A stretch of 64,000 nucleotides of DNA from SG8-41 sp963802355 (GTDB lineage Bacteria > Pseudomonadota > Gammaproteobacteria > Burkholderiales > SG8-41): contig CAWDIV010000016.1 of assembly GCA_963802355.1 (NCBI GenBank), positions 124,001-188,000 of the forward strand. The letters are read 5' to 3'. The position numbers and the translations under genes were made by a program. Numbering within the stretch: the first letter of the stretch is position 1; each line of letters begins with the position of its first letter. This document shows, in pieces, positions 1 to 8,438 of this stretch. Below the pieces are notes generated by a model. The model searched no databases and was not told the DNA's origin. It worked only from the letters and a program-made list of their open reading frames with translations.

Positions 1-441
1 GTGTACTCGGGGCGCCGGGTACGGCGGTGGGCGGGGCACCGGACGGGCAGCGGATACGCCGCGTTCGGCGACATGCTCGCCGGAAAGCAGGTGCTGGACG
101 CGCTGGTGATGGGATTCGAAGCGTCGCCGCAGGCGGGTCTCGACGAGCGGCTGCTACAGGCGCTGGAAGCAGCCGCCAGCGCAGGCGGCATGGCTGGCGC
201 CCACGGTCGCTTGCCGGCACGCTCGGCCGCGCTGATCGTGTGGGGCAACCGCACACACAACGAACTCGATATTCGCGTCGATTTGCACGAGCGGGCGGTC
301 ACGGAACTCAAGCGCATCTACCGCGATTACAAACCCTCGATCGCCTACTACGAAGAACGCGCGCGGAATCCACGCAATGCGATCCCGGCGATGGAGTTTG
401 CGGACATGCTGAAGGCCAGGCAGGAAAAGGAAGCCGGATGA
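1..441 (+). CDS. DUF1028 family protein, C-terminal part
   Basis: This is the 3' part of a DUF1028 protein; its start lies upstream of the window. DUF1028 proteins have an Ntn-hydrolase-like fold and no settled reaction. The visible part matches the next gene: WAGHRTGSGYAAFG here against WAGHTVGPYYAAYG there, followed by LDIRVDLHERAVTELKRI against IDLRVDLHDRTVAELRRI. Residues 4-9 read GRRVRR where the paralogue has GAGVGK. An extra G near base 12 and a missing base about 15 nt later would restore the family sequence, so a compensating indel pair is likely. The stop overlaps the next start (ATGA at 438-441), so the two are translationally coupled. Confidence 0.75.
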   Translation: MYSGRRVRRWAGHRTGSGYAAFGDMLAGKQVLDALVMGFEASPQAGLDERLLQALEAAASAGGMAGAHGRLPARSAALIVWGNRTHNELDIRVDLHERAVTELKRIYRDYKPSIAYYEERARNPRNAIPAMEFADMLKARQEKEAG

Positions 442-1130
442 CGTATTCCATCATCGCGCGCTGCCCGCACACCGGCCGCTTCGGCGTGGGCTCGACCACT
501 TTTTCGATGGCATGCGGCCGCCGCAGCGAGAGCGTCCGCCCGAACGTCGGTATCAGCAAATCACAGGCGTACTATCTGCGCCATGTCGATCCGTTGGTCT
601 TGAACATGCTCGAGCAAGGCTACACGCCGCGGCACATCGCGCGCGTGCTCGAGGCTGATGACCCGGATTTCGACTACCGCCAGTTCGGCATCATCGATCG
701 CGAGAGCAATGTCGTGGCACACACCGGCGCGGGTGTGGGAAAGTGGGCCGGGCATACGGTAGGTCCGTACTACGCCGCCTATGGCAACGGCCTCGCGGGT
801 CCGCAAACCGTGGAGGGTATCGTCCGCGGTTTCCTCGCGCAGCCTGATGCGCCGCTCGAAGACAGATTGATGACAGCGCTCGAAGGCGGTCGTGATGCTG
901 GCGGGCAGATGTCGAACGGACGCCACCGGCCGGAGCGCTCGGCGTGGATACGCGTCGTTGACCGTGGCCATGCGCCCGAGATTGACCTGCGCGTCGATCT
1001 TCATGACAGAACTGTCGCAGAGCTGCGCCGCATCCTCCAGGAATACCAGCGCTACCGGAAATACTACGAGACTCGGTGCACGCATCCGAGTGCAGCCGTG
1101 CCGGAAGAGGACGTGACGTTTGAAGCGTGA
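438..1130 (+). CDS. DUF1028 family protein (tandem paralogue)
   Basis: A complete 230-residue DUF1028 protein starting at ATG 438, overlapping the previous stop by ATGA. The N-terminus MTYSIIARCPHTGRFGVGS is the family signature and would place the mature start at an internal residue if it behaves as an Ntn hydrolase. HTGAGVGKWAGH in the middle and DLRVDLHDRTVAELRRI near the end are also typical. Related proteins often sit next to amidases or Bug transport genes in Burkholderiales. Function is not established; amide or peptide hydrolysis is an inference from the fold and the amidase downstream. Short GTGATGG repeats follow the stop. Confidence 0.8.
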   Translation: MTYSIIARCPHTGRFGVGSTTFSMACGRRSESVRPNVGISKSQAYYLRHVDPLVLNMLEQGYTPRHIARVLEADDPDFDYRQFGIIDRESNVVAHTGAGVGKWAGHTVGPYYAAYGNGLAGPQTVEGIVRGFLAQPDAPLEDRLMTALEGGRDAGGQMSNGRHRPERSAWIRVVDRGHAPEIDLRVDLHDRTVAELRRILQEYQRYRKYYETRCTHPSAAVPEEDVTFEA

Positions 1131-1147
1131 TGGGTGATGGGTGAGGA
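1127..1147 (+). repeat. post-stop tandem repeat GTGATGG
   Basis: Two exact GTGATGG units and a partial third (GTGAGG) follow directly from the TGA stop of the DUF1028 gene, the first overlapping the stop. It is one of the stop-codon-anchored short repeats found across the window. Confidence 0.6.
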
Positions 1148-1221
1148 AACCACCTGCCTGCGCTGCTCGTTACCTGTCGCGCGTCGTCTCATGATGCAGT
1201 GATGAAGGAGATGCGAGAGCC

Positions 1222-2811
1222 ATGCGATCGAGGTATGCCGGTAGCGGGCTGCCTGTTCTGGGAGCCGTTGCTGGGAGTCTCATCATTGCGGGCTGCGCAA
1301 TGACCGAGCGCACCACGGCTTTCCGATTTCAGGAAGCGACGGTCGCGAGCGTGCATCGCGCGCTGGCGGCCGGCGAGATGACCTGCACGCAGCTCACGCG
1401 GCTGTATCTCGACCGGATCGAAGCCTATAACCTCAAGGGCCCGGCACTGCGCGCGATCATCACGGTGAATCCGAAGGCGCTCGAGTCGCGGCCGCGAGAT
1501 GGACCGCGCGCTATGCGGACAAATCCTGCGGCGCTGGGACCGCTGCACTGCGTTCCGATCATCCTCAAGGACAACTTCAATACGTTCGACATGCCCACGA
1601 CGCGGGGCATCATCGGCGATGAAGGACTTCGATGCCGCCCGCCGATGCGTTCACCGTGGACCGCATGCGCAAGGCCGGCGCGCTGATCCTCGCCAAGGCG
1701 AACCTTCAGGAGTTCGCGCGCGGCGGCATGTCCAGAAGCAGCCTCGGCGGTCAGGTGCTCAACCCGTATGACCTCACGCGCACGCCGGGCGGGTCGAGCG
1801 GCGGAACGGGCGTCGCGATCGCCGCCAACTTCGCGCTGCTCGGCACGGGAAGCGACACGGGACAATCGATTCGCTCGCCGGCATCCGCGAACAACCTCGT
1901 CGGCATTCGCCCGACCCGCGGTCTCGTCAGCCGTGCGGGCGTCATTCCGAACAGCCTGACGCAGGACGAGATCGGCCCGATCACGCGCACGGTTCGCGAT
2001 GCGGCGCTGCTGCTCGACGTGATGGCCGGCTACGACCCGGCCGATCCCATCACGGCGTTCAGCATCGGGCGCATTCCGAAAAGCTATGCGCATCTGCTGA
2101 GCCCAGGACGCGCTGAAGGGCGCGCGGATCGGCGTCATGAACAACATGTTCGGGACGGCGGAGCGCCATCAGGAAGTGAACAAGGTGATGGAGGACGTGA
2201 TCGCCAAGGTGGCGTCGCTCGGCGCGACCGTCGTCCGCTTCGACCTGCCGGAATACGACGAAGCTCGCTGCGGTCGTCGCGACTTCGCAGTTCGAAGCGC
2301 GCACGGTGATGGAGAGTTACTTCGCGGCGCTCGGGCCGAACGCGCCGATCAAGACGTTCGCCGATCTCGTCGCGACGAAGAAGTCCGCGGTGCAGAAGAC
2401 GCTGGAAACGGAGCTGGCGGTCGTCGACGGCATGAACAGCCAGGCTTACAAGGACCGCACGCTCAACCGGGACAAGCTGCAAGCCTCGTTGTCGCGACGA
2501 AGATGGCGGAGCTCAACCTCGACGCGATCCTCTATCCGCTCCAGAAGATCCTCGTCGCGCCGATGACGGCCGGCCGATCAGCTCGAGCGAAACGGTACGC
2601 TTTCGAACGGCACCGGCTTCCCTGCGGTCACGTTCCCGGGCGGATTTTCGACGCCGACAGCGTCGGCGCCGTCGGCGTCCCGGTCGGCGCCGAGTTTCTC
2701 GGGCTGGGAGTATTCGGAGGCGAAGCTGCTCGCCTACGCCTATGCCTTCGAGCAGGCACTCAGCTTCGCAAGCCGCCGGCGACCACGCCGCCACTGGCCA
2801 AGGAGCCGTAG
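1222..2811 (+). pseudogene. amidase-signature lipoprotein, broken by several frameshifts
   Basis: Pieces of one amidase-signature enzyme are spread over three frames. The start carries a lipoprotein signal (LIIAGC, Cys25), so the intact enzyme would be a membrane-anchored hydrolase of amides. Signature parts are present: ILKDNFNT (catalytic Lys), then GGSSGGTGVAIAA and SDTGQSIRSPA (Ser-cisSer-Ser region), then GLVSRAGVIPNSLTQDEIGP. The frame changes about six times, near 1480, 1525, 1620, 2110, 2270, 2480 and 2640. One early change looks like a lost G and the next like a gained T, so both signs occur. All catalytic segments survive, which fits sequencing error better than old decay. Function follows from the family only; the substrate is unknown. 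Confidence 0.7.
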
Positions 2812-2871
2812 TCCTTGTGCCGATCTGATCGCGGATCTGAAACCAGGGTTCTCGCAGCCGCGCCAGAGCTT

Positions 2872-3402
2872 ATGACCGACTTCGATCGTGCGCACAGTGA
2901 AAGAGTGCTCACGGCGCTGTTGCTGATGGGCGTCGTGCTCACCGGCGTCGCCTTGGCGCGCGAGGGCGTGCATTTCGACAACACGATAGCCGGCGATCGT
3001 TTGTTCATGATCGCCTTCTTCGGAGGGGCAATCGTCGGCTTCGCGGGGTGGACGCACTACACCGGCGTTACGCCGGCGCTTTCGCTGTCGGGACCCAATA
3101 TCCAGCTCTGGCTCGCGACGGCGGTGGTGGCGTTCGTGAGCACGGCATCGGCTTCTTACGTGAACCGCACATTCGCAACACCGACCGAACGGTCGAGCAT
3201 GGCCGCGATCGACTCGATTCGGGAAGGAAAAGGCACCCGGTGGCACGTCGTCGTGAGTGTGGATGACGGTCGGCGCGAGCGCTATCTGATCACGGAGCAG
3301 ACGGCGCTGCAGCTCAAGGACGCGAAGGCCGTGCGCATGCGCTACGCCCGTGGGGTTCTGGGGTTCGACTACATTGCAGAGTTCGAGCCAATCAAGCCAT
3401 GA
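2872..3402 (+). CDS. small membrane protein, unknown function
   Basis: About 176 residues from ATG 2872; a TTG start at 2815 would add 19 residues, but the extra piece is not protein-like. Residues about 8-30 and 43-62 form hydrophobic helices (LLLMGVVLTGVALA; FMIAFFGGAIVGFAGW), with a third at IQLWLATAVVAFVSTASA. The C-terminal third is soluble and reads like a small beta-rich domain (WHVVVSVDDGRRERYLITEQ). I do not recognise the family. The spacing after the amidase is about 60 bp, so cotranscription is possible. Confidence 0.55.
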   Translation: MTDFDRAHSERVLTALLLMGVVLTGVALAREGVHFDNTIAGDRLFMIAFFGGAIVGFAGWTHYTGVTPALSLSGPNIQLWLATAVVAFVSTASASYVNRTFATPTERSSMAAIDSIREGKGTRWHVVVSVDDGRRERYLITEQTALQLKDAKAVRMRYARGVLGFDYIAEFEPIKP

Positions 3403-3453
3403 CCCTGGTCAAGCGCGAGTTGAAGCGGTCGTTGAAGACGTCACGCGTTTCAA

Positions 3454-3916
3454 TCAAGTGGGGTACGCCGCCAGAAAGTCCTGGAATGTCGTCTTCTGGT
3501 AATGCCGCTTGGTCACGTAACTCGTGGATCGCCCGCGCCTCGCGTGGCGTACTGAATCCGCGTCTCTCCAGCACCTTCCTGCCGCTCGAATCCAAAAACA
3601 CGAAATTCGGCGTGAAAGCGAACGTCGACAGCTTGCGCAGCTCGTCCGTCTGCTCGTAGCGCACCGCCGCCTTGGCTTCGAACACCACGAAGTCTTTCGA
3701 AAACATTTTTTGCAGCTCTCCGCCGGAGAGTTGGCCGGTGATGTACCGGCATTGACTTCAGTTGTCGCTTGTATAGAACACCAGAACGTGCTTCCCGCTG
3801 TCCTGTTTGACCAGCGCCTGTGCTTTCTGGAAGGAATCCACGGCGAACGGCAGTCCACCGGCGTGCGCGGCCGTGCCGATGGCCAGCGCCGCGACCAGGA
3901 AAAGAAAACGCTTCAT
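3454..3916 (-). CDS. periplasmic thioredoxin-fold protein with in-frame TGA (UxxC), candidate selenoprotein; one frameshift
   Basis: A signal peptide (MKRFLFLVAALAIGTAAHAG) is followed by a thioredoxin-like core: KHVLVFYTSDN, then TGA at 3760-3758, then SQCRYITGQLSGGELQKMF in the same frame. In the family this position is the first Cys of CxxC, so the gene would encode UxxC if the TGA is read as selenocysteine (residue 53, resolving Cys 56). FTPNFVFLDSSG supplies the cis-Pro region. A hairpin lies 27 nt after the TGA on the coding strand. Near 3520 an extra T shifts the frame; the corrected end reads YVTKRHYQKTTFQDFLAAYPT and stops at 3454. A TGC-to-TGA sequencing error is the main alternative. 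The role would be thiol-disulfide exchange in the periplasm. It is divergent from the flavin hydroxylase. Confidence 0.6.
3716..3750 (-). promoter_or_regulatory. candidate bacterial SECIS region: two hairpins after the TGA
   Basis: On the coding (minus) strand, the first hairpin (3750-3734) pairs GCCGGT with ACCGGC around ACATC and starts 7 nt after the TGA. The second (3730-3716) pairs CTCTCC with GGAGAG around loop GGC and starts 27 nt after it. A small stem with a G at the start of the loop, some 16-37 nt downstream, is the usual description of a bacterial SECIS, so the second hairpin fits. GC-rich DNA gives such stems by chance, so this is only suggestive. Confidence 0.3.
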
Positions 3917-3980
3917 GGAAGCCTCCGTCGCAATGACCGGTCCCAGTATATCGCGGAAATTGCATACAATCGGGTCCAGG

Positions 3981-5609
3981 GTGATAGGTTCTAAGCGGCA
4001 CCAAGTTATCGTCGTGGGCGGAGGGCCGGTAGGCGTCGCGCTTGCCGTGGATCTCGGCCTTCGAGGCGTGTCCTGTGCTCTCGTGGAGAGCCGCACCGGT
4101 CTGCAGCAGATCCCCAAGGGACAAAACCTTACCCAGCGCACGCTGGAGCATTTCTATTTCTGGGGCGTCGTGGACGAAATACGGGCCGCGCGCGTTATGC
4201 CTCCCGGTTATCCGATAGGCGAGGTCACCGCCTACGGCAACCTGATGAGCGAATACTGGCACGCGGCGCCGGGACGAGAGGTGGTCCGTCCCTATTACTT
4301 CCAGGACAACGAGCGGCTGCCGCAGTACTGCGTGGAAGCGGTGCTGCGGAGGAAGATGGCCACGCTCGAGAGCGTGGAAAGCCGCTTCGGATGGACGGCG
4401 AAGATGGTCGATCAGGACGATGCAGGCGCGCGCGTAACCATAGCCGAGGAAAAGGGGCCGGGGCGCGATGTCCTGGAAGCGGACTATCTCGTGGGCTGCG
4501 ACGGCAGCAACTCGCTCGTCCGCGGCCAGGTCGGCATCGAGCGGGGCGGGACCGACTTCGAGCAAATGATGGTGCTGGCGGTATTCCGCTCGCGCGCGTT
4601 GCACGAGGGCCTCAAGCGCTTTCCCGACCGCTCCACCTATCGTGTGATGCGGCCGGAGCTGAAAGGCTACTGGCAGTTCTTCGGACGGATCGATGTGGGT
4701 GAGGGATGGTTTTTCCACGCGCCGGTGCCGGCTGGCTCGGCGACGAACTTGACAACTGAGGGCTTCGACTTTCATGGACTGATGCAGGAAGCCGCCGGGT
4801 TCGAGTTCGCCTGCGAGCTCGACTACGTAGGGTTCTGGGATTTACGCGTTGCCGTCGCGGAGAACTACCAGGTGGGGCGTGTCTTCATCGCGGGGGATGC
4901 GGCGCACAGCCATCCGCCCTACGGCGGCTTCGGCCTCAACAATGGCCTGGAAGATGTCGCCAATCTCGGGTGGAAACTGGCGGCCCGGCTGCAAGGCTGG
5001 GGAAGCGACGCATTGTTGCGATCGTACAGTGAGGAGCGCCGTCCGATCTTCAAGGAGATCGCGGAAGATTTCATCGCTGCGCGCATTGAGAAGGACGGGG
5101 CTTTCCTGGCGCGCTACGACCCGAAGCGCGACCGGGAGGAATTCGAGCGGGCATGGCAAGCGCGGGAGACGGAGGGCGGGACGCGCGTGCAGAGCTACGA
5201 GCCGAACTACGAAGGATCGCCGGTTGTAGCCGGCCCGCCGGGCGGCAGGTCGAGCGCCCACGGCACACACGCGTTCAAGGCCAGGGCCGGCCACCATCTC
5301 ACGCCGCAGCCGCTGTCCAACGGCCGGAATGTTTACGAAGAACTCGGCGCAGGCTACACGTTGCTTGCACTGGACGCAAATGAGGACGCTGACGATCGCG
5401 CCGTTCAGATGTTTGAACAGGCGGCAAAGTCGCTGTGCGTGCCGCTCAAGGTCGTTCGCGACACCTGCGGGGGAGAACTGACACGCTACGAATCGCGCCT
5501 CATCCTGATTCGCCCGGACCAATATGTAGTCTGGACTGGCGACACGCCGCCGGACGATGTGCGCGCCGCTGCTGAGGAAAATTACCGGTCGCAGGAAGGT
5601 GTCAGATAA
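3981..5609 (+). CDS. FAD-dependent aromatic-type hydroxylase (FAD_binding_3 family)
   Basis: A 542-residue single-component flavin monooxygenase in the MhpA/TfdB/phenol-hydroxylase group; it would hydroxylate an aromatic or related substrate with NAD(P)H and O2. All three cofactor motifs are visible: VIVVGGGPVGVALA near the start (Rossmann GxGxxG), LVGCDGSNSLVR in the middle (DG motif) and VFIAGDAAHSHPPYGGFGLN (GD motif). The last 130 residues resemble the thioredoxin-like C-terminal domain of phenol hydroxylases. I take GTG 3981 as the start because it is 7 codons before the Rossmann strand; upstream sequence in frame is antisense to the thioredoxin-like gene. A fold-back repeat follows directly after the stop. 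Confidence 0.8.
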   Translation: MIGSKRHQVIVVGGGPVGVALAVDLGLRGVSCALVESRTGLQQIPKGQNLTQRTLEHFYFWGVVDEIRAARVMPPGYPIGEVTAYGNLMSEYWHAAPGREVVRPYYFQDNERLPQYCVEAVLRRKMATLESVESRFGWTAKMVDQDDAGARVTIAEEKGPGRDVLEADYLVGCDGSNSLVRGQVGIERGGTDFEQMMVLAVFRSRALHEGLKRFPDRSTYRVMRPELKGYWQFFGRIDVGEGWFFHAPVPAGSATNLTTEGFDFHGLMQEAAGFEFACELDYVGFWDLRVAVAENYQVGRVFIAGDAAHSHPPYGGFGLNNGLEDVANLGWKLAARLQGWGSDALLRSYSEERRPIFKEIAEDFIAARIEKDGAFLARYDPKRDREEFERAWQARETEGGTRVQSYEPNYEGSPVVAGPPGGRSSAHGTHAFKARAGHHLTPQPLSNGRNVYEELGAGYTLLALDANEDADDRAVQMFEQAAKSLCVPLKVVRDTCGGELTRYESRLILIRPDQYVVWTGDTPPDDVRAAAEENYRSQEGVR

Positions 5610-5610
5610 G

Positions 5611-5736
5611 GCGTTTCAGATGAGGCGTCTCAGGTGAGGCGTCTCAGATGAAGCGTCCGGTGAAGCGTAACAGACACGCCGTATCTGGGACGCTTTATCT
5701 GGGACGCGGTATCCGGGACGCTCTATCTGGGACGTT
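5611..5736. repeat. fold-back repeat array, 14-nt units (family GCGTCTCAGATGA)
   Basis: The left arm holds GCGTTTCAGATGAG, GCGTCTCAGGTGAG, GCGTCTCAGATGAA and a shorter GCGTCCGGTGAA. The right arm holds complementary 14-nt units TTTATCTGGGACGC, GGTATCCGGGACGC and TCTATCTGGGACGT. The arms pair with some G-U wobble into a long imperfect hairpin between two convergent genes, so a bidirectional terminator is plausible. The last codons of the hydroxylase (GTCAGATAAG) already resemble a unit. The same family recurs at 13132-13235. Confidence 0.75.
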
Positions 5737-5739
5737 GTT

Positions 5740-6720
5740 TCACTCGGGCTGTATGCCCGCCACCTTCACCACCTCGCCCCACTTCTTGAGCTCCGCCTTC
5801 ATGTAAGCGAGGAACTCGTCCGGACTGGAGGGCGTAGGGACGGTGCCTTCCGACAGCATGCGGTCGATCACGTCCTTCTGCTTCAGCGTGTCCACGATTT
5901 CCTTGTTGAGACGGTTGACGATGTCCCTCGGCATGTTGGCGGGACCGATCATGCCGCCCCACGCGAAGGACTCGTATCCCGGCAGGCCGGCTTCCGCGAT
6001 AGTCGGGAACTCGGGCAGCGATGGAAGCCGTTTCGCGTTGCCCACGCCGAGGGCCCGCACCCGTCCGCTGCGCACGTGCGGGAGGATCGTCGGGATGCTG
6101 CTCCAGGTCAACTGGGATTCACCGGACAGCACGGCGAGGACGGCGGGCGCCGTGCCCTTGTAAGGCACGTGCACGGTCTTGATCTTGGCCATGGAGTCGA
6201 ACAGCGCGGCGGCGAGGTGCCCTGTATTGCCGACGCCGGGCGAAGAGTAAATGACCTCGTTCGGCCGCGCCCGGGCAAGCGCGATCAATTCCTTCACGTT
6301 CTTCACCGGCAGCGACGGATGCGCGACCAGCAGCAGCGGGAAACTGCACATGTTCGCGATGTAGGTGAAATCCTTGACCGTATCGTGCGGCAGCTTCTTG
6401 TACATGAATGGATTGACCGCCAGGGGACCGGCGGAAGCCGCTGCGATGGTGTAGCCGTCCGGTGGGGCCGTTTTCAGCGCTTCCAGGCCGAGTATGGCGT
6501 TGGCGCCGGGGCGGTTGTCGACCACCACCTGCTGTCCGAGGCGCTCGGACAGCCCCTTGCCCACGATACGCCCGATGTAGTCCACGCCGCCGCCGGCGGG
6601 AAATGGCACGATCAAGCGGATCGTCTTGTTCGGATAGGCTTGAGCCAGAGCGATGGCCGGAAACAAAACCAGCGCGGCTGTTGTCCAAGCGAGCGTTTTG
6701 AATACCGTGCGTGTTGCCAT
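5740..6720 (-). CDS. Bug-family tripartite tricarboxylate transporter receptor
   Basis: 326 residues with a signal peptide cleaved after ALAQA. AYPNKTIRLIVPFPAGGGVDYIGR and VVDNRPGANAILG are the Bug ligand-loop signatures; HVPYKGTAPAVLAVLSG and the C-terminal MKAELKKWGEVVKVAG complete the fold. It would bind a small carboxylate in the periplasm and present it to a TctAB-type permease, none of which lies nearby. The start ATG 6720 follows a clear GGAGGAAGCG ribosome site. It is divergent from a second Bug gene, sharing a 75-bp control region. Confidence 0.9.
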   Translation of the reverse strand: MATRTVFKTLAWTTAALVLFPAIALAQAYPNKTIRLIVPFPAGGGVDYIGRIVGKGLSERLGQQVVVDNRPGANAILGLEALKTAPPDGYTIAAASAGPLAVNPFMYKKLPHDTVKDFTYIANMCSFPLLLVAHPSLPVKNVKELIALARARPNEVIYSSPGVGNTGHLAAALFDSMAKIKTVHVPYKGTAPAVLAVLSGESQLTWSSIPTILPHVRSGRVRALGVGNAKRLPSLPEFPTIAEAGLPGYESFAWGGMIGPANMPRDIVNRLNKEIVDTLKQKDVIDRMLSEGTVPTPSSPDEFLAYMKAELKKWGEVVKVAGIQPE

Positions 6721-6754
6721 CGCTTCCTCCGATATTTTTCAAGAATCTGTTATT

Positions 6755-6786
6755 CTGCGTCGATGCAATGATATCTGTATACGCAG
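6755..6786. promoter_or_regulatory. inverted repeat CTGCGT-N20-ACGCAG in divergent Bug promoter region
   Basis: CTGCGT (6755-6760) and ACGCAG (6781-6786) form a perfect inverted repeat in the region between two divergent Bug genes. The right half overlaps the AGGAGG ribosome site of the rightward gene. It may be an operator or an RNA stem that masks the ribosome site. No regulator gene is adjacent. Confidence 0.3.
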
Positions 6787-6795
6787 GAGGAGACT

Positions 6796-7791
6796 ATTCA
6801 AACACTCGCATTCGTGATCGCTAGGCAGGCAGGGCTGCTGTGCGTGATGCTTGTGCTCGGCGCGACAACAGAAGCCGCGGCACAGACGCAAAACTATCCG
6901 ACGCGGCCGATACGCTTCATCGCCGCCAATGCGCCGGGCGGCGGCCTCGATATCGTCGCCCGCATGATCGGGCCCAAGATGGCCGCCGCGCTCGGCCAGC
7001 AGGTCATCGTGGATAACCGCGCGGGTGCAGCCGGGAGTATCGCGTCGGACATCGTCGCCAAGTCGGCGCCCGACGGCTATACGATCATGGTCGCCTCGGT
7101 CGGCGGACTCGCGGTCAACACCAACCTCTACAAGGGTCTTACGTATCATCCGCTGCGCGATCTCGCGCCCATCACGTGGGCCACCTCGGGCAGCAACGTG
7201 CTGGTCGTGCACCCTTCCGTCCCGGCAAAGTCGGTGCAGGAGTTGATCGCTCTGGCTAAGGCGCAGCCCGACAAATTAAGCTACGGGTCTTCGGGCGCGG
7301 GCAATGCAGGGCACCTAGCGGGGGAACTGTTCAAGACCATGGCCGGGGTCAAGATGGTGCACATTCCCTATAAGGGCGGGGCACCGGCGATGATCGATCT
7401 CATCGCGGGCCAGGTGCAGCTCGTATTCTCCTCCGCGCCGACTGCGGTACCGCAAGTGAAGGCGGGCAAGATACGCGGGCTGGCGGTGACGACGGCCAAG
7501 CGCTCGGTAATACTGCCCGAGCTGCCGACGATCGCGGAATCCGGTTTGCCCGGCTTCGAGGCCGATAACTGGTATGGCGTCGTCACCACCATGAAGACCC
7601 CGCGGCCCATCATCGATCGGCTCCACGCCGAAATCGTGCGCGCGCTGCACCTGCCCGACGTCAAGCAGGCACTGCTGACGCAGGGGCTCGAGGTGAGGAC
7701 CAGCACGCCCGAGGAGTTCGGAGCCTACATGAGATCCGAATTCGACAAATGGGCCAAGGTGATCAAGGACGCCGGGATAATGGCCAATTGA
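6796..7791 (+). CDS. Bug-family tripartite tricarboxylate transporter receptor
   Basis: About 331 residues if read from ATT 6796, or 325 from GTG 6814. The strong AGGAGG at 6785-6790 is placed for 6796, where the codon is ATT; GTG 6814 is 23 nt from it, too far for normal initiation. Either ATT is a rare start, or ATG has been misread. The signal peptide ends AAAQT, followed by NYPTRPIRFIAANAPGGGLDIVAR and QVIVDNRAGAAGSIASD. MVHIPYKGGAPAMIDLIAG is the hinge segment. The loop reads AANAPGGG rather than the usual VPFPPGG, so ligand choice may differ from the divergent paralogue. Confidence 0.85.
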   Translation: MQTLAFVIARQAGLLCVMLVLGATTEAAAQTQNYPTRPIRFIAANAPGGGLDIVARMIGPKMAAALGQQVIVDNRAGAAGSIASDIVAKSAPDGYTIMVASVGGLAVNTNLYKGLTYHPLRDLAPITWATSGSNVLVVHPSVPAKSVQELIALAKAQPDKLSYGSSGAGNAGHLAGELFKTMAGVKMVHIPYKGGAPAMIDLIAGQVQLVFSSAPTAVPQVKAGKIRGLAVTTAKRSVILPELPTIAESGLPGFEADNWYGVVTTMKTPRPIIDRLHAEIVRALHLPDVKQALLTQGLEVRTSTPEEFGAYMRSEFDKWAKVIKDAGIMAN

Positions 7792-7842
7792 CAATCCGCG
7801 AGGGTCGAACAAATGAGAAGTGACACGAATAGACTGGATACG

Positions 7843-8400
7843 ATGAAAGTAGCGCTAGCCGCCTGCTGCGTGGTGTCGTTTGCTGCCCTGCCCGCAACAG
7901 CCACCGCGGCGGAGAAGAGAGCGTCCAAGGCTGCGCCGAAGAAAATCGAAAGATTCGCCTGCAAGCTCGGCACGGAATGGAACCACGCGCGGATCGCCGT
8001 CGAGCTTCTGAACGGGAGGGTCCAGGAATTCGCGTATTACAGCATCTGGAAGCCGCGCACTTGCTCGGTCAGTTTCAAGCGCGCGGACGCGTACAGCAAG
8101 TGGGTCGACCAGGGAAAGGTCACGACCGTGACCCTAACCGAGGAAACGGGCGCTTTCCTGATTCAACACGATCCGAGCAAGTACCATTTTATATTCCGCG
8201 ATGTGGACCGCATGCGCTACTGCGGCGCGGAAGGCAAGATCAACGGCAGCCTGACCGTTGTGCGAGGTAACTCGCAGTGCGTGCTGGACGGCGTGATGGA
8301 CGACGATCCGACCAAGCCGACAGAGCCTACGCGGGCGCTGGACGCCGTGGAAGCGAAAGAACCACCGGGCGCGTCGAAAGAACCAGCTGCAGCCAAATAG
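7843..8400 (+). CDS. secreted protein of unknown function
   Basis: 185 residues from ATG 7843; an upstream in-frame ATG at 7813 would put 10 polar residues before the signal peptide. The signal peptide (MKVALAACCVVSFAALPATATA) is clear, then a basic linker with AAPKK. The core has three or four cysteines (FACKLG, TCSVSF, RYCGAEG, SQCVLDG) that could form two disulfides. The tail is rich in Pro, Glu and Lys and low in complexity. I do not recognise the family. It begins about 50 bp after the Bug gene and may be cotranscribed. Confidence 0.6.
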   Translation: MKVALAACCVVSFAALPATATAAEKRASKAAPKKIERFACKLGTEWNHARIAVELLNGRVQEFAYYSIWKPRTCSVSFKRADAYSKWVDQGKVTTVTLTEETGAFLIQHDPSKYHFIFRDVDRMRYCGAEGKINGSLTVVRGNSQCVLDGVMDDDPTKPTEPTRALDAVEAKEPPGASKEPAAAK

Positions 8401-8438
8401 TCGTTGGGCGGGCGACATCGGGGGAGGCGGGAGGGCGG

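Noticed and set aside
3734..3750. First hairpin after the TGA as the SECIS element
   Set aside because: Its loop (ACATC) starts without G and lies only 7 nt from the TGA; the second hairpin fits better.
5611..5736. Repeat array considered as a CRISPR or integron attC-like site
   Set aside because: Units of 14 nt are contiguous and the second half is the inverse of the first; no integrase or spacers.
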